The notes: a model not told the origin generated them from the sequence alone. A stretch of DNA of 64,000 nucleotides from Abiotrophia defectiva ATCC 49176 (GCF_037041345.1 NZ_CP146287.1:1981143-2045142); one strand, 5' to 3'. Shown: positions 54,531 to 62,628, counted from the stretch's first letter. Numbers and translations are program-made.

Positions 54531-56042
54531 TTACTTGTTAAAGAATGGAATATCAAAGTCAACAGCCTTGTTATCCAAGAACTTGAATTGACGATTGAAG
54601 AAAAGTGTTACAACAAATGGCACCACTAAAGCGACTGCCATGCAGACGAAGAACATAGCCATTGAACCTGGTTGTATGACGATAAAGCCTGGTAGCCCCC
54701 CAACCCCAATGGCGTTAGAGGTCACCTTATAAGTTGTCGCAATCAAACCCGCCAAGCTAGAGCCAATCATTCCGGCTAGGAATGGGTAAATATATTTAAG
54801 GTTAACCCCAAAGAGGGCTGGCTCAGTAACCCCTAAGTAACATGAAATAGCAGATGGTACTGTAATTTGGTTTTGCTCCTCATCCTTACGTGTCAACCAC
54901 CAGACAGCTAAAACAGCTGAACCTTGTGCAATGTTAGAGAGAGCAATCATTGGCCAAAGACCTGTCCCATTGAAATTAGCAATGAGTTCAGAGTCAATCG
55001 CGTTGGTCATGTGATGGAGACCGGTGATAACCAGTGGCGCATAGAAGGCACCAAAGACAGCACCAAAGAGCCAAGAGAAAGTACCGGTTAAACCTGCTTT
55101 AACAACCGCTGCAATCCATGAACCAATTGTCCATCCAATTGGACCTAAAACTGTGTGAGCCAAGATTACTGCAGGAACTAAGGCTAAGAATGGTACTAGA
55201 ATCATGGACAGAACTTCAGGCACCACTTTACGCCAGAAGATTTCAAGATAAGACAGGGCCAAGCCTGCTAAAATAGCCGGAATTACTTGAGCTTGATAAC
55301 CAATAGCATTGAGGCGGAAATAACCAAAATCCCAGAACTTAAGTGTCCCTTTTTCTACTGCTTCAGCAAAGCCATAGGCGTTCGTTAACTGACCTGATAC
55401 AAGAGTAATCCCAAGCACAATCCCAAGAATTTGGGTGGTTCCCATCTTACGTGTTACCGACCAGACAATCCCTACCGGTAAGAAATGGAAGATAGCTTCA
55501 CCTGGTAGCCATAAGAAGGCGTTAACCCCTTTCCAGAACTGAGAAACATCCACAATTGAGTTATAGAGTATGGTGCCATCTGGATTAAATTGAGCTTGGC
55601 CTTCAACAAATTTCTGTCCTAAAGCCTCAAATGGTACCCCTTCTAGGATGTTACGAAAACCTAAAATCAAGCCACCTACGATAATGGCTGGAATAATTGG
55701 AGCAAAAATCTCTGCCATAGTGGTCATAGCACGTTGTAAGAGACTTTGGTTCTTCTTAGCAGCCGCTTTTACCTCATCTTTACTAGCCTCACCTACTCCA
55801 GAAACCGCTTGGAATTCTTTGTAGAATTCAGAGACCGCATTACCAATAATGACCTGAAATTGACCCGCTTGAGTAAAGCTACCTTTGACAGATGGTAGCG
55901 CCTCGATTGCTTTGACATCTGCCTGACTAGGGTCGACCAAGGCAAAACGCATCCGTGTTGCACAGTGGGTCACTGCTGAGATGTTTTCCTTGCCACCAAT
56001 TAAGGACAATAATTGCGTCGCATCTTGTTTGAAGTTTGACAT
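54531..56042 (-). CDS. treP: PTS trehalose-specific EIIBC component
   Basis: Imports and phosphorylates trehalose. The 503-residue protein has an EIIB domain with the phosphocysteine Cys27 (ISAVTHCATRMRF), then an EIIC membrane domain with about ten helices, the motif GITEPALFG-like (YLGVTEPALFGVNLKY), and VITGLHHM. No EIIA domain is fused, so a separate EIIA(Glc) must phosphorylate it. It is followed by treC, and a TreR-like operator is upstream. Confidence 0.94.
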   Translation of the reverse strand: MSNFKQDATQLLSLIGGKENISAVTHCATRMRFALVDPSQADVKAIEALPSVKGSFTQAGQFQVIIGNAVSEFYKEFQAVSGVGEASKDEVKAAAKKNQSLLQRAMTTMAEIFAPIIPAIIVGGLILGFRNILEGVPFEALGQKFVEGQAQFNPDGTILYNSIVDVSQFWKGVNAFLWLPGEAIFHFLPVGIVWSVTRKMGTTQILGIVLGITLVSGQLTNAYGFAEAVEKGTLKFWDFGYFRLNAIGYQAQVIPAILAGLALSYLEIFWRKVVPEVLSMILVPFLALVPAVILAHTVLGPIGWTIGSWIAAVVKAGLTGTFSWLFGAVFGAFYAPLVITGLHHMTNAIDSELIANFNGTGLWPMIALSNIAQGSAVLAVWWLTRKDEEQNQITVPSAISCYLGVTEPALFGVNLKYIYPFLAGMIGSSLAGLIATTYKVTSNAIGVGGLPGFIVIQPGSMAMFFVCMAVALVVPFVVTLFFNRQFKFLDNKAVDFDIPFFNK

Positions 56043-56062
56043 CCTTTTTCCTCCTTTTAAAC

Positions 56063-56115
56063 TTGTCTGTACAAATTTATAATATCATTGTATCACTTAT
56101 CACAGTGAATGCAAG
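56063..56115 (-). promoter_or_regulatory. treP promoter and TreR-like operator
   Basis: On the minus strand TTGCAT, 16 bases, TACAAT forms a promoter; TTGTACAGACAA at 56074-56063 lies just downstream and resembles the TTGTATATACAA-type TreR operator known from Bacillus. Confidence 0.55.
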
Positions 56116-56157
56116 CCTTTTTTGTAAGAGTTTTCTTATTGTGAAAACATACTTCCA

Positions 56158-56206
56158 TAATAAATCAGCTGTAACTGACTTATGAGTCAATTACAGCTGA
56201 TTTTAC
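56158..56206 (-). terminator. Terminator of the rnpA-yidC-jag operon
   Basis: AAATCAGCTGTAA-TGACT pairs with AGTCA-TTACAGCTGATTT, with T-rich tracts on both sides, just after jag. Confidence 0.85.
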
Positions 56207-56220
56207 TTTATTATTTTCAT

Positions 56221-57036
56221 TTAGTTTTCATACTCAACCACTAAATATCGGTTAGGTTCAACCCCTTCAGAGTGGGTCTTAACATGTTCGATTTGGCTAA
56301 GATGAGAGTGAATTTGCTTACGCTCGAAAGCTGGTAGAGGATCTAAAATCACCGCTTGCTTAGTCTTAAGGACTTGGCGTGCCGTACGATCCGCAATACT
56401 TTCTAAGATGCCTGCGCGACGATCGCGGTAGTCACCCACATTAAGCAGAACTGCTACGCGACGATGATGACCACGGTGAACCATCACTTGAGCCAAGGAT
56501 TGCAAGGCATCAATGATTTTACCGTGCTTCCCGATAATCAAACCAGATTTGTCTGTTTCAATATTGAAATGTACTTCGCGGGAACTTGCTTCTACACTAA
56601 CCTTTGCTTCAGCGCCAAAAGCCTTAATGACATCTTCAAGGTAACGTGCCACTGCTTCGAGGCTAACTGAACCTTCGGTTTTTTCTTCGGACTCAACCAC
56701 TTCTTCTGTTTCTTCCACAAGAGCAGCTTCTTCAATAAGTGGACTCACTTCTTGGCTTGGCACAGTTGGCTCAGCAACTGTTTGGCTTTCAAGAGCTACA
56801 GTTGCTGCCACTTCTTCAACTTCTGTGGTTTCTTCAGCTAAGTCGTTGAGCGAGATTTTAGTTTTGGCACTAATTTCAACAATGGCATCTTGTTTACCAA
56901 AGCCAAAGAGACCCTTCTTACCTTCATTAATGACAGTTACCACCGCTTGATCTTCAGTGATATTAAGTTTTGATAAGCCGATTTTGACTGCTTGTTCCAC
57001 GCTAGGTGCTTTAATCGTAACACTGTTATCTAACAT
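56221..57036 (-). CDS. jag: RNA-binding protein KhpB (Jag/EloR)
   Basis: A 271-residue protein with the Jag_N domain (residues 1-50, VTIKAPSVEQAVKIGLSKLNITEDQAVVTVINEGKKGLFGFGKQ), an acidic Glu/Val-rich linker, a KH domain (NIETDKSGLIIGKHGKIIDALQSLAQVMVH) and a C-terminal R3H domain (RKQIHSHLSQIEHVKTHSEGVEPNRYLVV). In pneumococci it acts with KhpA in cell elongation control. It is the last gene of rnpA-yidC-jag. Confidence 0.96.
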   Translation of the reverse strand: MLDNSVTIKAPSVEQAVKIGLSKLNITEDQAVVTVINEGKKGLFGFGKQDAIVEISAKTKISLNDLAEETTEVEEVAATVALESQTVAEPTVPSQEVSPLIEEAALVEETEEVVESEEKTEGSVSLEAVARYLEDVIKAFGAEAKVSVEASSREVHFNIETDKSGLIIGKHGKIIDALQSLAQVMVHRGHHRRVAVLLNVGDYRDRRAGILESIADRTARQVLKTKQAVILDPLPAFERKQIHSHLSQIEHVKTHSEGVEPNRYLVVEYEN

Positions 57037-57063
57037 AAAAGAACGCTCCTTTACTTATACTAA

Positions 57064-57885
57064 CTATTTAACCTTCTTCAGCGCTTTACGTAAACGACGC
57101 TGACGGGCTTTTTCTTCTTGGCGTTTTGCTTCTCTTTGGGCAATAATCTTGTATGGATTATAGAAGATAAAGGTTTGGACAACCCGTACCGCATTGGATA
57201 CCACCCAGTAGAGGGTAACCGCTGCTGGGAAGTTGAAGGATACCAAGAGAATCATGGCAGGTGCCACATAAGTCATGGCTTTGCTGGCGCCATTTTGGAT
57301 AGGATTAGCCTTAACTGTTAGGTATGAGCTATACCAGGTTAATACTGCGGCTAAAATTGGTAAGATGAAGTAAGGGTCTGCCTTACCCAAGGCTAGCCAG
57401 AGGAAGTGGCCATCCCGTAAAACTTCAGTTCGAGCAATTACCTGATAGAGGGCGAACATGACTGGCAATTGAATTAGAAGCGGTAAACATCCTGCAAATT
57501 GGTTAACACCGCGTTCCTTCATCAAATCCTGTTGAGCCTGCTGGAGGGCTTCCATGGACGCACGATCTCGGTTAGGGAATTGTTTTTTCAGTTCTTCAAT
57601 TTCAGGTTGGATTTCAGCCATTTGGAATTGCGAATCCATCTGCATCTTGGTCAGAGGAGTTAGCGCAACCAAAATAATAATGGTAAAGAGAATAATACCT
57701 AAGCCGTAACTGCCTCCCAGTAAATTGGATAACCAAATAATGAATTGAGAGAGGGGGTAGATGATGTAGCCATCCCAGACACCACTACTGTTGGCGTCGA
57801 CATTTGATGTGGCACCGCAACCCGCTAAGAAGATTGGCAAGGCCAAAAGCATAGCTGCTTTCATCCATCGCGATAAATTTTTCAT
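57064..57885 (-). CDS. yidC: Membrane protein insertase YidC (SpoIIIJ type)
   Basis: A 273-residue insertase made as a lipoprotein (lipobox FLAGC, Cys23), with five membrane helices. The conserved hydrophilic-groove Arg appears in LTPLTKMQMDSQFQMAEIQ-type sequence and MKERGVNQFAGCLPLLIQLPVMFALYQVI. The basic C-terminus (RQEEKARQRRLRKALKKVK) can bind ribosomes. It is flanked by rnpA (9 bases) and jag, as usual. Confidence 0.97.
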   Translation of the reverse strand: MKNLSRWMKAAMLLALPIFLAGCGATSNVDANSSGVWDGYIIYPLSQFIIWLSNLLGGSYGLGIILFTIIILVALTPLTKMQMDSQFQMAEIQPEIEELKKQFPNRDRASMEALQQAQQDLMKERGVNQFAGCLPLLIQLPVMFALYQVIARTEVLRDGHFLWLALGKADPYFILPILAAVLTWYSSYLTVKANPIQNGASKAMTYVAPAMILLVSFNFPAAVTLYWVVSNAVRVVQTFIFYNPYKIIAQREAKRQEEKARQRRLRKALKKVK

Positions 57886-57894
57886 TGAAACCTC

Positions 57895-58242
57895 CTATGA
57901 ATGGGATGATAATAACTTTGCAACGGTCATGACATGACGCAAGGATTGACGCACCGTAGCTTGATCCTTGTCTTTAATATCAGGTCGAGCGATGAGAAGA
58001 TAATCATATTCGTGGGGGATCTCATGCTCTAAATCCTGCAAGGATTGACGAAGATAACGTTTGACCTTATTGCGCATGACAGCATTCCCGATACGTTTTC
58101 CAACCGATAATCCGACGCGAAAATGTGCTTGTTCAGGTTTCGGATAGACATAAAGCACTAACTGCCGGTTGGCGTAAGTCTGGGCATGGTGATAGACATG
58201 TTGAAATTCACGTTCTTTCTTGATTCGATAAGCTTTCTTCAT
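57895..58242 (-). CDS. rnpA: Ribonuclease P protein component
   Basis: The protein subunit of RNase P. The 115-residue basic product has AYRIKKEREFQHVYHHAQTYANRQLVLYV, VGLSVGKRIGNAVMRNKVKRYLRQSL (RNR-type motif at about residue 60) and DYLLIARPDIKDKDQATVRQSLRHV. AAGGAG precedes the ATG. It normally lies directly after rpmH, but here rpmH is more than 5 kb away; a TATAAT at 58286-58291 suggests it now has its own promoter. Confidence 0.96.
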   Translation of the reverse strand: MKKAYRIKKEREFQHVYHHAQTYANRQLVLYVYPKPEQAHFRVGLSVGKRIGNAVMRNKVKRYLRQSLQDLEHEIPHEYDYLLIARPDIKDKDQATVRQSLRHVMTVAKLLSSHS

Positions 58243-58388
58243 GGTCTCTCCTTATTCTGCCTCAGGTGCAAAGTATTTCCCTACTATTATACCGTATTTT
58301 GCAAGCTTTTACATCTATAATTGTGTTTTGGAGCGGTTTTTCTTTTCATCTTTCGTAAGCTTATGGCTATTTACTTAAGTTTATAAAA

Positions 58389-58445
58389 CGTAATGGTTGC
58401 TTTTTACAACCTTATCCTTTATAATATAAAAAGTAACCATTACTT
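58389..58445 (+). promoter_or_regulatory. zinT promoter with two zinc-repressor-like sites
   Basis: TTGCTT (58397-58402) and TATAAT (58420-58425) are 17 bases apart. CGTAATGGTTGC at 58389 overlaps the -35, and AAGTAACCATTACTT at 58431-58445, a palindrome with a 3-base centre, follows the -10. Both resemble Zur/AdcR sites, so zinc-dependent repression is likely. Confidence 0.65.
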
Positions 58446-58462
58446 TTATAAAGGAGAAGCAT

Positions 58463-59110
58463 ATGAAACGTACTTTATTTTTATTATTGAGCCTCTTTGC
58501 ACTAGCAGTGAGCCCCGTCTCTGTTTTTGCCCACGGTAACCATTCCCACCACGAAGTAAAACCGCATCAGAAAGGTGTTTTTGAAGACAGTCAAGTCTCT
58601 GACCGGACCTTAAGCGACTATAGTGGTGACTGGCAATCTGTCTATCCTTATATGGAAAGCGGAGAATTAGATATGGTTATGCGCTACAAGTCTAAGGCAG
58701 AAGGCGCAACCAAGACTTTCGAAGAATATAAGGAATACTACCTAGCGGGTTACAAGACAGATGTCACTCGAATCGTGATTGACGGCGATAGCGGCAAAAT
58801 TACCTTCTATAAAGGTGACCAAGCTAGCACGGCAACCTACCGCTACGATGGCTATAAGATTCTGACCTATAAATCCGGTAAGAAAGGTGTCCGCTACCTC
58901 TTCACAGCCGAAGGTGACAACCAAGGAGCACCTAAACACATTCAATTCTCTGACCATGAGATTGGGCCTACCAAAGCCGAACACTTCCATATCTTTGCTG
59001 GTGACCAAGACCACGAAAAATTATTGGAAGAAATGGAAAATTGGCCAACCTACTACCCAAGCGATCTTGATGTCTATGAAATCATCGATGAAATGATTGC
59101 CCACCATTAA
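58463..59110 (+). CDS. zinT: ZinT-like secreted zinc-binding protein
   Basis: A 215-residue protein with a signal peptide (residues 1-23, cleavage after VFA), a short His-rich segment HGNHSHHEVKPHQ, and a ZinT/YodA lipocalin-like domain (LSDYSGDWQSVYPYMESGELD ... PKHIQFSDHEIGPTKAEHFHIFAGDQ ... WPTYYPSDLDVYEIIDEMIAHH). The conserved metal-binding His pair is in EHFHIF. It binds zinc outside the cell; ZinT domains are fused to AdcA in streptococci. AAAGGAG precedes the ATG. It lies between rnpA and the AT-rich island. Confidence 0.9.
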   Translation: MKRTLFLLLSLFALAVSPVSVFAHGNHSHHEVKPHQKGVFEDSQVSDRTLSDYSGDWQSVYPYMESGELDMVMRYKSKAEGATKTFEEYKEYYLAGYKTDVTRIVIDGDSGKITFYKGDQASTATYRYDGYKILTYKSGKKGVRYLFTAEGDNQGAPKHIQFSDHEIGPTKAEHFHIFAGDQDHEKLLEEMENWPTYYPSDLDVYEIIDEMIAHH

Positions 59111-59112
59111 TT

Positions 59113-59160
59113 AAAAAGCCAGACTACGGATTTGATTAAACTTCCGCAGTCTGGCTTTTT
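59113..59160. terminator. Bidirectional terminator between zinT and the exporter operon
   Basis: AAAAAGCCAGACT-CGGA pairs with TCCG-AGTCTGGCTTTTT around an A/T-rich loop; T tracts exist on both strands. Confidence 0.9.
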
Positions 59161-59165
59161 AATAT

Positions 59166-59249
59166 CTAAAATGTTGGTAAAATATCTTTTAACCAAGGAC
59201 GATCACCTATAATGATGCCCTTAATTGTTTTTTTATGTGCTTCTTTCAT
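59166..59249 (-). CDS. Micro-ORF of 27 codons after the exporter (candidate peptide)
   Basis: An ATG at 59249 follows GAGGTGA with about 8 bases spacing. The peptide begins MKEAHKKTIKG, has a short hydrophobic run of three Ile, and ends RPWLKDILPTF before TAG. It is basic at the N-terminus and ends with hydrophobic and aromatic residues, like small signalling or bacteriocin precursors. It sits 38 bases after another micro-ORF and 6 bases before the shared terminator. I recognise no family; it may be the exported product of the adjacent ABC transporter, or a chance ORF. Confidence 0.45.
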   Translation of the reverse strand: MKEAHKKTIKGIIIGDRPWLKDILPTF

Positions 59250-59286
59250 TATTCTCACCTCTTCTATAAATTACCTTTCCTAAAAA

Positions 59287-59334
59287 TTAACTTACTAAAA
59301 TAGGTTCTGTGTGAATATGACCGTCTCTTAACAC
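59287..59334 (-). CDS. Micro-ORF of 15 codons directly after the exporter
   Basis: A GTG at 59334 lies 8 bases after AAAAGGAGG, which itself starts only 1-2 bases past the exporter stop codon, so translation would be coupled. The product reads MLRDGHIHTEPILVS. The DGHIHT stretch recalls the N-terminus of PHP-domain proteins, but the frame stops at once and no PHP gene follows. It could be a peptide product, a leader peptide, or a remnant. The strength of the ribosome site is the main argument. Confidence 0.4.
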   Translation of the reverse strand: MLRDGHIHTEPILVS

Positions 59335-59351
59335 AACTATCGCCTCCTTTT

Positions 59352-60938
59352 CTAGTTTAGTTGAAGAACTCCATCAAGCTGTTGAAGGATTTCTGGATGT
59401 AAGTGATGTGTAACCATGATAAGCGTTTTATGTTTTTGCTGGATAAGTAAATTTTCTATTTTTAGCATAGTTTCTTGGTCTAATCCGGATGTACTTTCAT
59501 CCAATAAAAGAATAGGTTTATTATGTAAAAGTGCACGGGCAATAGAAAGTCGTTGGAGTTGTCCTCCAGATAATAGACTGCCTTTGTCACCTATCTTTGT
59601 ATTTAATCCATCTGGAAGCTGATTGATTACTTGTTTTAGATCAAGAGCCTCTAAAATTTTATATATGTAGTCGACCGATAATTCTTCTCCAAAAGTCAAA
59701 TTTTCTAAAATAGTACCCTCAATTTGACTATCGTGCTGATTAATATAAATCATATTTTCATAAAGTGAATCATAATCTACATCTAAAATACTATTTTCTC
59801 CATAGCGTATAGTCCCTTGATAGTGCCTATTTTTACCTGCTAATAGGTTCAACAAAGTAGATTTACCTGAACCACTATTTCCAATAATGGCGTATTTTCC
59901 TCCCATCTTAAACCGATATGATAAACCAGTAAATAATGGATTCTCTTGATAGGCAAAACTAATATTTTCTAGGCTTAATTCGTCTATAGGTGTTAGATTT
60001 TGAGAAATATAATGAGCTGGTTCTAATGCCTCAAATTTATCGAAAATAGGCTTGCTACTCTTGATAATGGCAAGATACTGGCTAATGTTACTTACTGTAT
60101 TAAAAATATCACCCGCTAAAGAAGCAGTTGCTGATAAAGAACCAATTGTAACGATTTGTTGAACTGCTAAATAACCAGTCAAAGCATAAAGAGAGAACTG
60201 ACTCAATATATTTCCTAGACCGCTTATAACAGTCACCCAACCAATCTCTTTCTGATAATTATTTTTTTCTTGAGCTAGATGATCTGATGCCTGTTCTGTC
60301 TTCTTGATAATATAAGAAAACTTCCGATAAGAAAAAATTGTATCATAGGCCATTAAATAGTTGCCAATCTTCTGTATGAATTCCTCATTTTCTTGAGCCA
60401 CTTGACGAGTGGTACGCTCCATCCTTCCGGAAAATAATTTGGGGATAAAAAGTAACACAAGAACTAGACTCGCCGTTAAAGCAATTAATGACCAATGCAT
60501 GGTTAGGAGAGCAATTCCAGATGTAATGGCATTAATAATTCCTCCTATCAAGGCATACAGGGGTAGCAAAGACTGTTTTTCGATTATGTCCATGTCATTG
60601 GTGAACCAAGAAACATATGATTGAGATTCCTTAGACTTGAAATCTTCATAGCTAATTTGGCTAATTTTTTTCAGTACTTTAACCCGTAGAAAGGTTGTTT
60701 GCTGCTGAATTAATTTGCTCTGATATCTTATTTTTAAGTAAGTCATTCCTAGCATTATCAAATAGGCCATCAATAAATAGCCCATCGCCTGCAAAAAATT
60801 GATAAGATTTAAGCTAATGAGCGCATCTAAAATAAAAATTTGCATCAAGCTAGTCGCCGTTAGCGCGAGCGCATTACCTAACAAGATGACTAGCATTAGG
60901 AGATTTTCCTTCCAAAAATGTTTGATGAGCTGCTTCAT
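59352..60938 (-). CDS. ABC exporter in the AT-rich island
   Basis: A 528-residue fused exporter half-molecule: six membrane helices in residues 1-290, then Walker A GNSGSGKSTLL, signature LLSGGQLQRLSIARALL, Walker B PILLLDESTSGLD and the H-loop MVTHH. There is no C39 peptidase domain. Composition is visibly more AT-rich than the flanking genes, with many AAA, ATT and TTA codons, which suggests transfer. It is divergent from an Rgg-type regulator and followed by two micro-ORFs, so peptide export is a plausible role. Acting as a homodimer is expected, as no partner gene is present. Confidence 0.88.
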   Translation of the reverse strand: MKQLIKHFWKENLLMLVILLGNALALTATSLMQIFILDALISLNLINFLQAMGYLLMAYLIMLGMTYLKIRYQSKLIQQQTTFLRVKVLKKISQISYEDFKSKESQSYVSWFTNDMDIIEKQSLLPLYALIGGIINAITSGIALLTMHWSLIALTASLVLVLLFIPKLFSGRMERTTRQVAQENEEFIQKIGNYLMAYDTIFSYRKFSYIIKKTEQASDHLAQEKNNYQKEIGWVTVISGLGNILSQFSLYALTGYLAVQQIVTIGSLSATASLAGDIFNTVSNISQYLAIIKSSKPIFDKFEALEPAHYISQNLTPIDELSLENISFAYQENPLFTGLSYRFKMGGKYAIIGNSGSGKSTLLNLLAGKNRHYQGTIRYGENSILDVDYDSLYENMIYINQHDSQIEGTILENLTFGEELSVDYIYKILEALDLKQVINQLPDGLNTKIGDKGSLLSGGQLQRLSIARALLHNKPILLLDESTSGLDQETMLKIENLLIQQKHKTLIMVTHHLHPEILQQLDGVLQLN

Positions 60939-61015
60939 TTATATTCCCTACTTTCTCTTTATTCCAAATTTCTAATTTTGTTTCACATTTACATTATTAA
61001 TTCTATCGCTTAAAC

Positions 61016-61048
61016 TATAATCGTAGATAAAAATGTCGTATACGACAT
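61016..61048 (+). promoter_or_regulatory. rgg promoter -10 and a perfect 16-bp palindrome
   Basis: TATAAT at 61016-61021 is followed by ATGTCGTATACGACAT at 61033-61048, a perfect palindrome between the start of transcription and the ribosome site. A repressor or the regulator itself may bind there. Confidence 0.6.
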
Positions 61049-61064
61049 AAAGGAGAGATTGCAG

Positions 61065-61925
61065 ATGGAAATTGGTGAAGCTCTATATTACTATCGTAAA
61101 AAAAAAGGCCTAACAATGGAAGAAATGTCCGTCGGTATCGTGACTCCTTCGTTTTACTCGAAGGTAGAAAAAGGTATCCACCGTATTTCAGCTGAAGATT
61201 TATTTAATATTCTTAATACACATGGCATTGATATCACGAAATTTGTAAGATCTGTTAATATTTCAACCGATTCACTCAGTTTTGATCGCGCGCAGCATCA
61301 AATTCTTCAATACTATACACGCTATCAAAGTCAAAATCTAATTCAGTTGAAAAGTCAATTTCAAGGTGATAATAGTCTTAATCAACTTGAAAAAGATTTA
61401 CTTACGGCAATTGTTGATGTTTATCTGGCCGACTTAAACGATGATATATCCATGCTTGCAGAAAATACCAAACATTTTCTGCAAGATAAGCTTTTCAACG
61501 CTGAAAACTGGGATAGCTATAAATTATCTTTATATACTAATATTATGGATTTATATGACCTAGAAGCTAACCGTCAAATGATTTTTTCTATACTCCGAAA
61601 AAATCTTGATGCTTATACAAGTAAACAACGAATGATGATATTAGCAATTCTAAACAATTTTATTTATACTTGTATCAGAGAGAATGAAGATGAATTAGCT
61701 CGCTACTGTCTAACAATCATAAATAAAGAAGTTACTTTATACGAAAATCTTCCAGAAAAAATACATGCGCTATTTTACCAAGAACTATTAGCCTATCGAG
61801 CTACTCCACACTCTTTACATGTAGATAAAATTGAACGCATCATTGATTCTCTTAGTCTATATGGGCTCGAGGAGATTAGTCATCAATTTCGGAAATTCTA
61901 TGAAGAAAATAAAAGCTGTGAATGA
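61065..61925 (+). CDS. Rgg/GadR/MutR-family transcriptional regulator
   Basis: A 286-residue protein (ATG at 61065, AAAGGAG upstream). Residues 1-60 form a helix-turn-helix (GEALYYYRKKKGLTMEEMSVGIVTPSFYSKVEKGIHRISAEDLFNILN) with the F-x-S-K-x-E-x-G pattern of Rgg proteins. The rest is all-helical, TPR-like, as in peptide-binding RRNPP regulators. Such regulators often respond to short peptide pheromones and control adjacent genes. It is divergent from the ABC exporter with a 126-base intergenic region containing a palindrome. AT-rich, like the whole insert. The cognate peptide is unknown. Confidence 0.85.
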   Translation: MEIGEALYYYRKKKGLTMEEMSVGIVTPSFYSKVEKGIHRISAEDLFNILNTHGIDITKFVRSVNISTDSLSFDRAQHQILQYYTRYQSQNLIQLKSQFQGDNSLNQLEKDLLTAIVDVYLADLNDDISMLAENTKHFLQDKLFNAENWDSYKLSLYTNIMDLYDLEANRQMIFSILRKNLDAYTSKQRMMILAILNNFIYTCIRENEDELARYCLTIINKEVTLYENLPEKIHALFYQELLAYRATPHSLHVDKIERIIDSLSLYGLEEISHQFRKFYEENKSCE

Positions 61926-61942
61926 TAGCATTCACAGCTTTT
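61911..61942. terminator. Bidirectional terminator between rgg and the ICMT-like operon
   Basis: AAAAGCTGTGAATG-ATAG-CATTCACAGCTTTT is a perfect stem with T tracts on both strands. It overlaps the rgg stop codon region. Confidence 0.92.
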
Positions 61943-61947
61943 ATTCA

Positions 61948-61986
61948 TTACCCAATTTCTAATTCTAACTTCACTCGAATCTTCAC
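61948..61986 (-). CDS. Micro-ORF of 12 codons after the ICMT-like gene
   Basis: A GTG at 61986 lies 8 bases after AAGGAGG. The product reads MKIRVKLELEIG and stops just before the terminator at 61911-61942. The very strong ribosome site for so short a frame is striking. Its function, if any, is unknown; a decayed gene start is also possible. Confidence 0.35.
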   Translation of the reverse strand: MKIRVKLELEIG

Positions 61987-62079
61987 TGTGGTTTCCTCCT
62001 TCCAATCTATTAGGTGAGACTAGAAATCACAATGAATAGATAAGTGATTTTTAAATTAAGTTAAGTAACTCAGAATTAT

Positions 62080-62601
62080 TTAAATATAGCGCCGGACTCT
62101 TTTCATGTAGTCCTTGTAGCTTTTTCCAAACTTTGCTAGACACCATCTTTCTTCAGAGAGAATAATCCAATGTGCCGAAATCTGGAATATTAAGACTATT
62201 ATCAACATTGGTACAGACTGTGTTAAGAAAGACATTCCTAAGAAACAAATAAAATAGGCCACATACATCGGATTTCTTGAAAATTTATAAATACCGTTAA
62301 TATTTAACCCATTAATATCTGGCAATGCGAAGCATACAAGAGAAATTGCACATAATAGGATACCTACTATAAAAAAGACAGTTCCGCAATAAAATAAAAG
62401 TGAATCATCAATTTTTACTGACGAGACTATTAAGCATATGAACAATCCAATATTGGACACCTGATAAATGTAATATGCTATTTTTTCTGATTTTTGTAGT
62501 GGAGCAAAATATGCAGCTCGCTGTATCGCTTCCCTCTTTATGATTGCTAATAATCCGAATCTTACTATTAAGAATAGCAACAAAAGCCAAATCCCAGCCA
62601 T
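62080..62601 (-). CDS. Isoprenylcysteine carboxyl methyltransferase-like (ICMT/PEMT) membrane protein
   Basis: A 173-residue protein with about five membrane segments. The SAM-binding region near the C-terminus is seen in NGIYKFSRNPMYVAYFICFLG and HWIILSEERWCLAKFGKSYKDYMKRVRRYI, the ICMT/PEMT hallmarks (RNPMY and EE-x-L-x-FG-x2-Y). The start at 62601 has GAGGAG 8 bases upstream; an ATG at 62607 is too close. Bacterial members have poorly defined substrates. It lies in the AT-rich insert, 27 bases after the nitroreductase gene. Confidence 0.83.
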   Translation of the reverse strand: MAGIWLLLLFLIVRFGLLAIIKREAIQRAAYFAPLQKSEKIAYYIYQVSNIGLFICLIVSSVKIDDSLLFYCGTVFFIVGILLCAISLVCFALPDINGLNINGIYKFSRNPMYVAYFICFLGMSFLTQSVPMLIIVLIFQISAHWIILSEERWCLAKFGKSYKDYMKRVRRYI

Positions 62602-62628
62602 TATCATCTCTCCTCAAAAGTTCATCAT

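Noticed and set aside
59166..61925. Radical-SAM RiPP cluster regulated by Rgg (streptide-like)
   Set aside because: No radical SAM enzyme is present in the insert, and the 27-residue peptide lacks the known core motifs of those families as far as I can tell.
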